The notes under the pieces: generated by a model
Databases searched by the model: none
The model's input: only the letters and a program-made list of their open reading frames with translations
Told to the model about the DNA's origin: nothing
Position numbers and translations under genes: made by a program
From: Oxyruncus cristatus
Taxonomy: Eukaryota; Chordata; Aves; Passeriformes; Cotingidae
Direction: 5' to 3'
Assembly: GCA_013399855.1 (NCBI GenBank)
Contig: VXAY01005627.1
Coordinates: 325,312 to 389,311, forward strand
Length of the DNA: 64,000 nucleotides
Shown: piece by piece, positions 1 through 13,008 of the stretch
Numbering within the stretch: the first letter of the stretch is position 1
Layout: each line of letters opens with the position of its first letter

Positions 1-3000
1 ACGATTTAAGGTCTCCAGCCTGCCCTGAGAGATCACTTATATCGAACAGCAGATGAAAAGCCAGTGCAGATGTAATTTATTGTCGGCGTTTCCTTCTAAA
101 GAATAATTGTGGAGACTTGGCTAGATCAATAATATGGATTTTTGTTGTTAGGTCTTGTAGTCTGCACCATAATGAGAGATAGGGGACAGTGGCTGTTTTC
201 TAATAGAAAATAAAGGATTGGTTTCCGTGTCTTTCTACATTTGAATGCAAAATGGCACACTTGAAACTAATTCAAGTTGTTAAGAAAAGGACCATTTTCT
301 ATTGCATTTCTGCTATCATATAAACATGGCAAGTTAGATCAGCCCCCTGTACAGCAAGTGAAATATTGCCTTTACATTTTCCTAAAAGTTAAAAAGTCGC
401 AAATTCTGAGGTTGGAATGATAAAATTGTTAAGCATATCCAGAAGAATGTAAAATATATCTATGTATCAATACATACTCATAACGTCAAATGAAGTATTG
501 TGTCTAGATATGAGGTATTCAACCTACATCAAGCTTCAGGGCTAAAAAATACTGTGTAGTTGAACATAAAGTCACAAGTGAAGAAGATTTCTCTGTGTGC
601 TTTTGTGGATTTTTGTATTTGTGCATATACCATGATACATACAACAAAACAGGTAATTAATTTATTAATATGCTTGAAAACAAATGTTGCAAAAAATCAG
701 ATGTGTTAAAAAACAGGGGCCAAGTCTCCTCAAGTCTCACATTTTCAGATCTAAAGCCTCACCGACTCCCTCAAGAGCCCTGCCCGCATGAGACCTCCCA
801 GATCCGACCTAGAGGAGCGTGGAGTATTTAAGTGGCAAATCGTTTTATAGGCTGGATCAGTTTCCCTACTTTAAAGCTGTTGGTTGGTTTTGAATCATTT
901 CTTTGTGGTTTGAAATCTGTTGCAAAGGCCCAAATATAAACTACCCAGTAAATCCGTGAGCCTGAAAAGATGCCATGGGTGCTCTGTGTCCTCATTAGCG
1001 TATGAAGCTGCAGGCCATCCTGAAGTGTGCTCCTAGATGTTAAACACAACGTGAGCTAATTTATGACAATATATAGATGATGAGCAATTTCTTGGTAGGC
1101 ATGGAACAGCATTTAACTTTAAAGTGTGAATTTAATGCTGGGGTGTTGGCCATTAGTGCCAGTTAGAATGATTTATACTTAAAATTGATTAATTAATTAA
1201 ATTAATATTTAATTATGATTAAGCATTATGTGTAGTCCTTCTATTCCTTTTCTTTGATATTTTGATGAATTGAATTGCTACATGCTGAAGATCCTCATTT
1301 AAAAAATGCCAAACAATAATCTAAAGAAAAGCCTGAGTTTATGCAGAAGTCTCTGTGTAACAATCACGCATAACCTCAGCAATAAGAGAATTGACAAATG
1401 TTTTGCACTAAAATTCACTTTGTTACATCATTTAGCACAAATCCATTCTTCAAGTGATAGTAGGATAGGTTTCCGTTCTACTTTTTTTTTTTTTTCCGAA
1501 TCAATTATAATCACAAATGGCTAGAATTGACTCCCAAAAGAGGTACTGAAATTATTTTGCACCTTAGATACTGTCTTGGGATACTCTCAATCGACCAAAT
1601 TTTCAAAAAAATCCCAGAGTCCTGTAAAATCTCACTCTGCTTTACCTGACCAGATTTGGGTGCAGAAAATAATGATACACTATTTGCTTTATTCTGAAAT
1701 GGTGAAACTCTGAAACATGGGCCCATCACTTCTCATAGCCTAGCTACATGTTGGAGGCTAATCAGCATTTCTGTGATCCCCTTTTAGTGTTTAGATTCCA
1801 TCTGCCTTGGAAACTTTGGAGGAATTGCTTTTGCCCTGGTAGCACAGGGCCCAAGGACTCCCTCCCTCACTATGGCAACTGGGGTGAGAAGCTGGAGATC
1901 CTCAGGGACCCTCATCAAAGCACTGATGGGAGAGGGCAACTCACCTCTGTGGTGCTCTCTGGGGAGCTCCCACTCGTGAGATGGTCTCTTGCTTGTATGA
2001 ACAGCATCCAAAGTTAACTGAGGCACTGTGCCTTTCCAGAAAGTCTGTGTATCAGTGTGCCTGGTTATATGGGAATAAACAACATTGAGGTTCCATCCCT
2101 CTCTCTTCACTGGAGGACTTTGTAATTTGGCACCCAACCTCTTAACCCAGCCTTCTTTTGTAGGAACTCAAATTCCTTCCCCACTATGAAGAATTTGAAG
2201 GAGACTGTTAAGTTTCAAGGAATTCAGCATCACTGCCCTACCAGACCCCTCTCCACTATGTTACTGTGAAAGGAGACAATTTGGCTCCAAATGACTAATG
2301 CGATTCTTCTAAAAAAAATTTTAAAATTTCAGTCTTATCTGAGGTTATTGAGTCCATACCTGAGGTTACCGTTATTAATTCATAATGACCTTCCATGTGG
2401 CCTTTACGAAATTGCAGTGTGTGTTAGTACATACTGAGCAAAAATATTGCTGTAGTAATAGGCAACAGGGCCAAATTCTGGTTTCTCTTAAAAAAAAAAA
2501 AAAAATACTAAAAAAAGGGCATTTATGCACTTTTAATGAGTATTCCGTTTGCCAAAATCTCTCATATTGGTCCAGAGGTTTGGAATGGAGAATTATCATT
2601 TGAGGATGAACAATGTAAGTTCTGCTGCAATTTCAGTAGCAATCCCAAGACCTGTTTTCTTTATGTCGTGAAAACTTTAGAAACATTAACAGTGCTGAAT
2701 TGCCACTGGTACTGAATAATGTGGATTTTATTCTTGCCTGTGCTCTTCTTGTGTTCAAGAAAATAATTTAATCCTTACTAATAAATAGGAGGTAACTAAA
2801 GATGACTGTGACCTAATCTGTTAAAAATTTCTCAGTACCTTTAATTTGTTAGTAAATTGAATATATTTTGTTTAAGCAGAATCATGTATACAGTATATTA
2901 ACTTTTTTTTCCAGGCAATCTTTACTCAGCACAGAAAGGCCAGATGTATGGGAATTGTAAAAAATCAGGATATGCATAAAAACTGTTCAAGTGCATAAAG

Positions 3001-3280
3001 CAGCCCCATCTGGAAGACATCTAACAGAAATGAAGTTGTACAAAACCATTCCATTGATAATAAAGCTAATTTTTATGGGTCTGACAAGTATGTAATTATG
3101 TTCAGTGGTGCTTTTCAGATTTTATCACAGTCAATAAACCGCAGTGGTAATTTCATTCCCATTTGACATATTTACATGGAAACATTTGATTGGAGGAATT
3201 AGTAACCCTGAAAGCCTTGATAGATATGTTTTAATGATCTGTGACCTCCGCAGTCCCTCATCTGTTTATTGTTGCAACAG
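1..3280 (+). other. Intron upstream of the first visible ZNF407-like exon (partial)
   Basis: This is non-coding sequence before the acceptor at 3279-3280. I saw no exon in it: the open frames are all short, lack splice context or family resemblance, and occur on both strands. It holds short poly-T and poly-A runs (near 1483 and 2490) and an AT-rich patch of TTAA steps near 1183-1220. The last 400 bases (about 2880-3240) have mixed composition with octamer-like and homeobox-like words, but nothing that can be called a site. The intron's 5' donor lies outside the window. Confidence 0.6.
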
Positions 3281-3364
3281 GCGAGAAGTCGTTCCTCTGT
3301 GACCTTTGTGGCTTTGCCGGCGGGACACGTCATGCCCTCACCAAGCATCGGCGGCAGCACACAG
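3281..3364 (+). CDS. ZNF407: Coding exon of a ZNF407-like protein: one complete C2H2 zinc finger
   Basis: This 84-bp internal exon encodes one complete C2H2 finger. The acceptor is CAACAG at 3275-3280 and the donor is GTCAGT from 3365. Two bases at the start complete a Gly codon from the previous exon; 27 codons follow, and one base carries over, so it joins the next exon in frame as ...HTG-EKP. The zinc ligands are Cys at 3298 and 3307 and His at 3346 and 3358, spaced C-X2-C-X12-H-X3-H. The helix residues at -1, 2, 3 and 6 read Thr, His, Ala and Lys. It is followed by a canonical TGEKPF linker that spans the intron. C2H2 proteins of this kind are nuclear and bind DNA; ZNF407 has been described as a transcriptional regulator. 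The assignment rests on recalled similarity to the last fingers of ZNF407 and on the giant introns; ZNF335, a related multi-finger protein, is the main alternative but its gene is compact. Read-through of the donor would hit a stop two codons later. Confidence 0.85.
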
Positions 3365-3610
3365 GTCAGTAAAGCTGTCTTTACTCTTTGCTATATTTTC
3401 TTCAGGAAGGGAGTCCCTCTACACTGGGGAGTAGCACAAGTCAAATAGCACGTTACAGCACAAATAATACATTGACTCATTGTTTACTTTACTTTTTCTC
3501 ATTTTTGTAAAATCAGTGTACCCAAGGTCTGCATCAAATCTGTTAGCTGGGAGTTTGAATAATTGCTTGGGGGAAGGGGGGGGTATTTTTGGTGTGGTTT
3601 TTGGGTTTTT

Positions 3611-3650
3611 GTTTTGTTTTGTTTTGTTTTGTTTTGGTTTGGTTTTTTTC
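3611..3650. repeat. GTTTT microsatellite with G/T-rich edge
   Basis: Five tandem GTTTT units at 3611-3636 run into further T/G-only sequence up to about 3650. They are preceded by a G-rich run (about 3569-3583) and a T/G-rich lead-in. This is a simple repeat in the intron after the first exon. Confidence 0.9.
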
Positions 3651-6600
3651 TGAAGGAATTAGAATTGTAAAGAGTGGCTTTCTTCTTTAAATGAATGGTA
3701 AGTCTACTATTTTTTTTCCAAGGCCCAAATAGATTACCTACTGTGAAGATTTTGCAAGAGTCTGCTAGAATGTCCCTGGGTGAAAATTAGAGACTACATA
3801 TAGATTAATCCATTATTTTGGACTGAGGCATAGTTGAAAGGTAGTGTTGTTTCAGTTGCCCTTTCGTAATTTTAAGATAGTTTGTAATTAATAGGTACAA
3901 CTTTAAGAGTTACCACATGGCTGGCATGTAAAGCAAGATTTCTCTTTCAGAATTAGTAAAGCTTTACTACCACCTGGTTATAAAATTTTAATATCAGACA
4001 AAATTAAATTGGTTCTTAGTTTCAGAAGACCAGGAAAGGTATAAGTATTAAACATTTATTAATACATTCTACTTTAATTGTGCTTTTTAGTAGTTCCTTG
4101 TAAGTGTTTGATTATTTGAATAGATTTTGTTCAAACAGATGTAGAAGTGTTGCTGTTAAAGCCAATGTAGTTTTTTGTTTTACTGATTATCATGAGGATA
4201 ACATAATATCATCAGGAATTACTGTGTGAGTTAAGTGACCATTGTCTAATGTACAGTGGAAAGAAATGGCTAACAAATGAGAAGCTATAGTTGTTACATC
4301 ATGAAATTTCCATGGATTTTGTAAAGGAATCACAGTGGGAGATTTTATTATGTCCCTGTATAAACTAATCTTCATTCAGGACATACACCGTCTAAATGTG
4401 TAATTTCCTGGAGAGCAGCTACTCTCTTTCTTGAGAGCCTGAAACCATTCTTCCCACCCTTTTTTCAGTTTATTTAAAGCAACCATATTTGGAGGAGACT
4501 TTGATGCTTTCAAAAAGGTGGGGTTTTCAGTGCCAGTCAGGCAATATCTTGAAACAGATGATGACCCTCACCTCCCCACCCCCCCAAAAAAAAGTATATT
4601 CAGGGCCAAATTTTGCTTGCAAATCTAGCTAGTAATCCTACTTTCAGAATTATTTTTTTTTTCTGATAATAAGGAACATCAATTTGTGAGATAGTACTGC
4701 CACAGTCAGTTCCCGTTCGCTGCAGGAAGTTTATGTTTTTCAAGTGACCAAGAAAAGTCATTTAGTAAATATAATAAGTTCTCTTAGTATTACACTCTCT
4801 GAACGATAACAGGAGCAATTACAACTACTGGAATAGAAGCTGTATGCTTCAGTTGTAACTAACAGCTTCCATTTTTCTGGAACGTTGAAGAATTTTCACA
4901 TATTAGCACAAGTTGGCCAAATGTGGGCTAAGAGTGATTTTGTTTTTCTTTAGGAGAAATAAATCATTGTTCTCAATAGGATAGGAACTACCCCATGGTT
5001 TTATTGGTCTACCATGTGACATATTGGGGTTTTGCATATGTTTAGGACTCACAGTCCGTGCAGCCTCACAAATAGTAAACAATCATTTCAGAATGGGGAA
5101 GTAGAAGTGGTGCAAATTCTTGTATGTACCCCTCTTGTCTTTACCTATTATGTGAGTGCAGATCTGGTTTCTCAGAAATGTAAGTCCCTATAATCAAATA
5201 TATATTTATATTTTTTGTATCATTAGGCCACAAACAATAGAAAAATATTTTCTTTCCTGATTTCTGTGCTGAAATTAGGCTGAAAATATGGTATGTTCCT
5301 GGTCAGAAAAGCTGTCTAGGTTTTTGAAGGCATTTTGCCCTTCTTTTGCCAGTGTGGTAGAGACTTCTTGTGCTATGATCACATGGATTTACAGGTTATA
5401 GATCATGAAGCTTGCATCTAGCAAGCATAACTTTATATTTTATGTCAGGACTGGAGGCTCGTTATTACTTTGCTATTAACTTTATACTATACAGGACAGT
5501 ATCTCAGAGGCAGAGGGATCTATCTTTTTGGCATTTATCTGCCTCTGTGGCACAAACAATCAGAGAAGATTCTTTAGCAGAAAAATTATCTGTAGCTTCT
5601 GTTTGTTTCAAGGAGAATGACACAATCCACCTTTGCACTTACATGGGTTCCTTTGTATTTTCATCTGGTGCTCAACTCTATCTCAGTCATTAGCTGCATG
5701 CATTCCTCTTTGTTCCATTTTTTTTCCTCTGTCTCCAGTTGGCACAATTTTCCCCAAGCAGAATGCCAAAGCAAATTACAATCAGTTTTGAAAGGGATAG
5801 GTATCAAAAATAGTCTAAATGGCTTAAATAATTCCCTACTGTAGTGCAAGCTTTCTAGGGGCCTGACATAGAACATCTTCCAGTCCAAGATTTACTTCTG
5901 TCACCTGTCAGAGACCCTTCATTCAAGGGCAAATGAGCAAATCCTCACATGTTGTTAGGGAGTTTTTACCAACTTAACAAGCCTACTCTCATCCCAGCCT
6001 CAAGGCCTGAGATGTCCTGACACCCCAGAGAAATGTTCAGCTGCTGGTAGATATTTGACACAAGAGAGGATCAGCCACTTAGACTTCTGATACTCCTGAT
6101 TCTGGTATTTCTTACTCTGTTCTTCTCTTTTTAGATGAGATTATTTGTATCTACCTGGAGAAATACCTTTATCTAGTGAAAGATTTGTTTTCTTTGGAAA
6201 TATTAAAGGGAGCAAGAAGTGTAACTTGATGTGAAAAAAATGGCAGAATCTGGCCCTTGGTCACTTTTGGAGCAAACTGTAGGCACAAGTTCAGTAATTA
6301 GGATGTTATCTGTTTTTGCTTTTTAAATGGAAAGAAGTACAGGAATGTTAAAACAAAAAAACATTAGTTTTAAGATTTGAAAAATGTTTCTACTTATGTA
6401 TTTGCAACCATGATGCAGATTTCCTTGATAGAGGCCTTCTCAACTGTAAAGTAGGAATAAATAATTTGACCTGTCAAGATTTCTGGTGTTTTACCGGTTG
6501 ACATTTTTATTCAGTGTTAAATATGTTATGTCCTTAGTGACTGACCTGGTCCTGTGAGAAATGCAGACTTTGAACACAGAATAAGCGAATTCCTTGACTG

Positions 6601-9128
6601 AGTTTGTCCGGGGAAAATGTTCTGTCATTATTTTATTATCTGAATGCACCTTCTTCCAGTCCTATTCTGAAAGAATCTGTCTGTAGAATCAATATTGATT
6701 TACTGACTATGTAAATACCTATGACCTGATCTCCTGTTTTGTGAATTGAAGCAATGGCAACTTGGAGTGGTCCAGAGTTTGACCGGAATTTTATCACGCT
6801 GTAAAGAATACTTACATCTCTGTCTGTCGAATGCTTTACAATAGACACTTATGGCTGCCTAGGCTGTGATAAACTGTCTGAAGAAACTTGAACCGCTTGC
6901 AGTATCAGCTGGTGCTATGTGGTAAATAAGGGACAGCTTGTGGTGCTGCAAGAACGTATATGCCATAGTTATGGTGTCTCAACAAGACTGGGAAGAAAAA
7001 AATTCATCTTTTGAGTCATCCTGAAGCAAGTGCTTTTGAGTCATATTTTGTTCCAGTAAGAAAATCTGCCTGAAGATAGGAAGATAAATAAATAATGTTG
7101 CAAATTTTAGCGTTCGCTGAATTTAGAATTAGTTGCATTCCACAAAGAATCTAAGCGATTATCTGAATTTTGTAATAAAAAAAAGTAAATACCCTCTAAA
7201 TTAACCACCAAAAATACACACACATACGCACAAAGAAGCATATAATATCACGTAATTTTAATGTTTTGCCTTAATCATGATCAACTCGGAAATTGCATAG
7301 GAGAGCAAGGGTAATTATTTCTGCCTTGAAATGCAAACATGGAAACACTTAATTCATAATTTTAAAATGTCTTTTTATGTTCTTCTTCTTACTGTTCTAC
7401 TCTCCTCCTTTGTTTGTCTGTCTTTTGGTATCCCTGTAGTTTTCCATTCTTCTACGTTTCTTCCATTTCGTGCTGTAGTAGCTGGCTCAGTCCAACAGTG
7501 CTGATCAGTAAGAGCCTGTGTTCTCTTGCATGAAGTCCCTTTTTTAATGTTGGTTAGTACTCCTGCAAATTGCAAAAACCCCATCCTCATCTTCTACACA
7601 ATGACAGTCTACATTTGCTTCTCATGTGTTGGTTGTGGTGGGATCTTCCTGGGCACGATAGAAGTACATTACAGCAGTAGAGTGTTAGCAGGTAAGTAAG
7701 CCTACTGTGCACAGCACTTCTGTGGCAGTCACCATGAACCTATGGAGCTGCTTAAAAAGATCGTGTCTTTGTTCAAATATCTTCATGAATTTTTGAAGAT
7801 GGTAGCTTATATCGTACAGATCACTGTTTGTGTGATTGCTTCTGCTCACTCATTTCAATCTTGCGCTTCTAAAGACATTTATAGGTCAATGTAATAAAGA
7901 AAGGAAATTTAATAATATATGTGTTTTTATCCAGATGAGTGACTCACTTTGTGTTTCTGTTTCTCATGTGAACTGCTCTTTGACTTTAACGTGTAGTTAT
8001 ATTACTAGGCATTGAATTTAATGTATAATGTAGCCTCTTCTCTTCAACTTCTCCACCACGGCTTAAAAAAATTATAATGTTGAATACCACAGAAAATGTA
8101 GCACAGTAAGGAGACTTATTGCTCTTTTCAGCAAGGGAAGAGGTGAAATTTGAAGAGCATCTCTTTTGGTTTTTCTTTCCCATTTACTCCAATGTTTGCA
8201 GCAGAGTGTGGAACTTGATTATAGCAAACCTTTGACCAGAAAAGACACCAAAAACCTGGGATTTTTTAAAACTGCTCCCTACCTCAAAGAAATTGTTTAG
8301 TGGCAAGAGAAAAAGAATACTTTAGTCGTGGTTTAAGAAGAACAGAATGGGTAGAGCTGACGAGGCTTACTGGTTAGCAGCAGCTTTAATAAATGCTTTT
8401 AGAGACTGGTGCGCCCCATAGACTGACTTTTTTATCATTTGCTTTCCCAATCTTTGATTGTTGGAGCACATTTTTCATATTAGGTGGCTTAAACAACTGA
8501 TGCACTTCAGAAGTTGGTTGCAGTATTGTCAAAAATGCAAACCCTTTTCTTTTGTGATCTCATGGTCAGGAAATGGAGCTTTTTTAAAGTGCTTGTGTTA
8601 AAAACAAAATAAAGGCCCAGAAAGTGGGTCCTTGATCTTGGAATACATATCCTTACTTTCTCCCCCCACGCCCCCAAGCAGCTTGTTGACCACTGGGTCG
8701 TTTTGGGGCACCTATCGGGTTTTTATACAAGTCTTTTGTAATTGTAATGGAAGAGTGGGGTGGTTTGGGGTTTTTTTTTTACCTTTATTGATCTTTAAAT
8801 AAGTAGACTTTATTCTTATACATTTTTGGATACACTATTTTATAGTTTTTACACATGGTTTTTATTGTTAAAAAAAATTGTCAATATTGATTTTTTTATT
8901 TGTGTTATTTTAATATTGTATGAATTAGAAACTTGTTTGGAGGTAAGGAGGAGTCCTGGAATTTTTAATGGCAGCCCATATTAAAAAAAATAATGGTTAT
9001 TGCCTGAAAAGTCTGGGGGCAGAAAGAGTGGAAGGAAAACTGGAGCACAAAGGCTTATAAGAAGCATTCTGGCCCAAAGATAGGGAAGACAAAAAATACT
9101 TGAATGGGTAGGTCTGTGGAAAACTTTA

Positions 9129-9146
9129 ATAAATAAATAAATAAAT
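9129..9146. repeat. Short AATA tetranucleotide microsatellite
   Basis: There are about four and a half tandem copies of AATA in the first complete intron. It is a simple sequence repeat with no other visible role. Confidence 0.85.
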
Positions 9147-11590
9147 GCTACAGATAATATATTCTTCAACATCCCCCAACCCAAAGAAATACCTAGTTGT
9201 CTCTTAGATTTTGTTCAACCGTACTTATCAACCTGGTTAATTTTCCATGAAGACACTGTTTCCCATGTGCAGCTACTAAGAATTACAGGCTATGCTAGAC
9301 TGTCTGTTTTCCTCCCGGTTTGGTTGGCTTTTGTTTCATGGTGCTGCTGTGATGTATTTTCTGTCAGGTGAGATTTACACATAGTCCACTTGACAGGAGC
9401 AGTTAGCCTCAAAGCTTTCCTAAGGAGAAGATTCCTGCAGCAGTGGGCAAGGATTATTTTTCTTATGGTCTCGATGGAATTTGCAAGCCCTCCTGGCTTC
9501 AACGGGCACTTGCTTGGCTGTCAGCCCCACTGGCCCTGCTGTGGCACAACAGCAAACCTTTACTTGATCCATTCTCCCTTGAATGGCAAACTAAAAATCT
9601 ATTTTCAGTTCAGATCTGCCTTTTTTACAGGGGGGCAAGTTGGCAAGGTTCTAATGCATTTTAAATGAAAGCAGTTAAAATAAATATGTATGTTAGCTAA
9701 AATACCTGTGGCTTTGCTACTTAGGCTTGAAAATGTTGCCATCTTCTTTAATACTAGATGACGAAATAAATCAGAACAAGAAATCTTCAGTTCAAGAACA
9801 GGTTACATTGCTAGGGAGTCTATGGCCTCCCAGAGAGTTTAATTGAAGAAGCAGCTAGTACCATTCAAACTGCTGGGAGAATCAGCTTCTCCAGAGCAGA
9901 GTGTCAGGGCCTGACAAGAAAACCCCATTTGGGGCAGGAAAGACATATTTTCTAGCAGCCTCAATTTGTCCACCATGGAGGCTTCAGCTTTGTGTCCTGC
10001 CCCTTCACCTTTCCTTGTCCCATGAAACAATAAATGAAAAACAGTGGCTGGTATTCTCTCCAGCAGCTGCTAAAAGCAATTATTCCAACTCTTTATGGAG
10101 CTTTCAGAAGCTGCTTTGTTGTCCTTTTGTCCAGCAGAATGGGCTTTTCAGGCCTTGAGGACCTTGCATATCTTTTTCCCTTGGGAGGAAAAACCCCAAC
10201 AATCTTCAAGAATGAAAAATGCAGATTTCTCTCTCTTCTTTGGCATATATTCTGGAAAAGTCTGTTTTGAAGTCTTGAGTGTCCTGTGTTATAAACAGGC
10301 TTGAAAAATTTGGCTTGGAGGCATGGCCATTTGGGAGTGGCCTTTTACTACTGATTTGCAGAAGGCCACTTTTACTGGTAGTCTTGTGCTGGTGGTGTGT
10401 CTTCTGGCAGTCTGGAAAACTTCACTTTGTACCTGCTAATAGGCTTAGGGTTCAATTTTGATACTACCAGTTGTAGAGTGCTGAACGTTCTACAATGTAC
10501 ATGTCTGTCCCTCAGAGTTTTGTCCAGACTTCTTAGTCCTTATGAAGTCTCTGGGATAAATACTTCTGAAGGCTTGTACAACGCAGGGAAGATCGCCTAA
10601 GTTAGGAGCTGCCTTTAGTCTTTTGCATGCAAAAAGAAACCTGTTTCCTCCTTAAATGGTAACTACATGTGCCTGTAAGCCCCACAGAATATTTTTAGGA
10701 CAACCAGTTGGAAAAATGGGATGCAGGTGTCATAGCTAGGCATCACAGCATGTGTATCTGTCATGAGATTTTGGTTTGGTACCTTCTAAGGGGTAGACCC
10801 CTCCACTGGAAGGAAAAGTACTCTTTTCACATGGTAAATTAGACATTAGAGATTTTTAGTTTTCGTCAGTTAGTAATCCTATAGAAATTTTCTGTTCAGT
10901 TGCACAGTCAGCAGAGACTGAATTTTAGTCTTCTAAAAATACTGTTGTCCTAGTCTAAGTTTCATTGTTGGTTTTTTGTTTGGATTTTTCTCATTAACCT
11001 TTCAACTCTTTCTGCTGAAAATTGGCCTACTCTTCAGAAAAGATTCGCAAGGGTAGAAGACTAGCAGGCAAGAGAGGGGAATGGAGCACTGAATTCTGGT
11101 TCATATTCCCAGTCCTGGTTTATTTATACCATTTAAAGGATAAGATTAAAAATCCATGACTGGAGACAAAGACGCTTTCTACCCGGAGATGTTGGTTTCT
11201 GAGCAAGTTCTGAATGCAAGCGTTAGCCTGATTTTTCACCTTCTCTCTCCAACAGTGTTGTTTTCAGGGCTGTTCTTGACTCAACTTCAACAGAAGGTGC
11301 AGGGTGAGAAGAATGCCGGGTTATATTTTCACAAAATAAGACCAGTAACATGGTTAGTCTGTTTCAGTGCAGTTCTTTCTCCTCCTTTTTCTGCTGTGTA
11401 ACGCCACATGGGAAGTGAGCTGGATACTGATGTGTATATGTCATATTTTTAATTACTACATTTTATTTGGAAATTTATTTTGTATTTGTGTTTCGGGTTT
11501 TGTGTTTGCTATATACAGAATAAAAGCTATCTCAAGGGATATGCCAGAAATTTGGACTTGTCTTCCTTTTCTGTTGATGAAAACTGATAA

Positions 11591-11734
<144 letters not shown>

Positions 11735-12903
11735 TAATGAGTCATTAACTAAAGCATGATGAGAGAAGGGTTAAGATGATCAGATGAGGTTCATTTGAAG
11801 TCACCAATAAAAATATATTGCCATTAAAACACCATCAGGGCAGCAGTAATTGCATATTAAATTAGGAGCTGCATTTAAAAACTTAGTCTTCAGTATTTAG
11901 GTATTACTTTATAAAGAAAAACAAATGATGGGAAACCTTTTAGTGGTAACACTACAGTGCTAATGTTGAGTGTTTGTTTCACAGCTGCTCTAGTGTCTGT
12001 TAAAATTCTCCATGGTGAGGCCACTTGTCTGCATCGCCTTTTCAAATCAGTTGCGGTTCTGGAATTTTTTTCGGTTGAGTTGAAACCATTTCACCAAGAA
12101 AGGAAAAGTTCTCTAAAAGCTTAGCAGCCTAAATGCTCACCAGACGCTTATTAGAACAGGAAGCAACTGGAGCTAGTTATAGTTGTGCAGAGTCTAGCTC
12201 CTGTTTTCCTTCTCCTTGCCAGCCCAGGGTGTTTGGATGAGAGTTGGCCCTAGGGTTGGTTCCATGGCAAAGTCTCCCACGTTGTGCCACTAAAACCCAT
12301 CCTGTTAGGGCAGAATATTAAATGATCTCATATTGCTTCTTGAATGAGTCTTTACTCTTGCTTCTTCTACAATCTTGAATACTTTTAATACCTTGCAGTG
12401 AGGTGGCTAGTCTATATGCACTATAAAGGAATCCACTGAAGGTTTTTATGGATGATTTGCAACAGTGGAGGTTCAAAAAGTTTTTTGAAATTTAGCATAA
12501 TATTTAATAAATGGCACATGATTAGATGTATGTGTTTTGCATGCACGCAAGCAGAGAAAGTTCAACATTTGATTATACCACTAGAGCATTTTTTATTTTC
12601 TTTTCATGCTGAACATACAGTTGTAACGTTCCTTTAGTGTAAGTTTTGATGTAGTTTCCTAAAACATCACTATATCAAAGCCTAGGATTTCACACTATTT
12701 ATGAGCTCTTGTACAGAAAGCTTCATGCAATTTCTGTACAAAACTTTTTGTTGCATTGTTTTGTGCATGTGGGGCAAATGTTCTGTGAACTCTTCTGTAT
12801 TAAGCACTTATTAAATCACTCCCTAGAACTGCAGAGAACTGAATTTAATAACCTTTAGGGGAGGGGGCTCTGTTCTGTGCTGCTACCTTAAGGATCTGCC
12901 TCC

Positions 12904-13008
12904 TTTTTTTGTCGTTGTGTTTTTTTTGGTTTTGATTTTTTTGTTTGTTTGTTTGGGGGTTTTTGTTTGGGGTTTTGTTTCTTTTTGGGTTTTTTTGTTT
13001 GTTTTTTT
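12904..13008. repeat. G/T-rich low-complexity tract
   Basis: About 105 bases consist almost entirely of T and G on the + strand, made of irregular TTTG, TTTGG and poly-T units. Tracts of this type recur at 26236-26285 and 30741-30864, and in complementary form at 61311-61520. It is simple sequence; open frames on the other strand here (Lys/Thr-rich) are artefacts of it. Confidence 0.9.
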
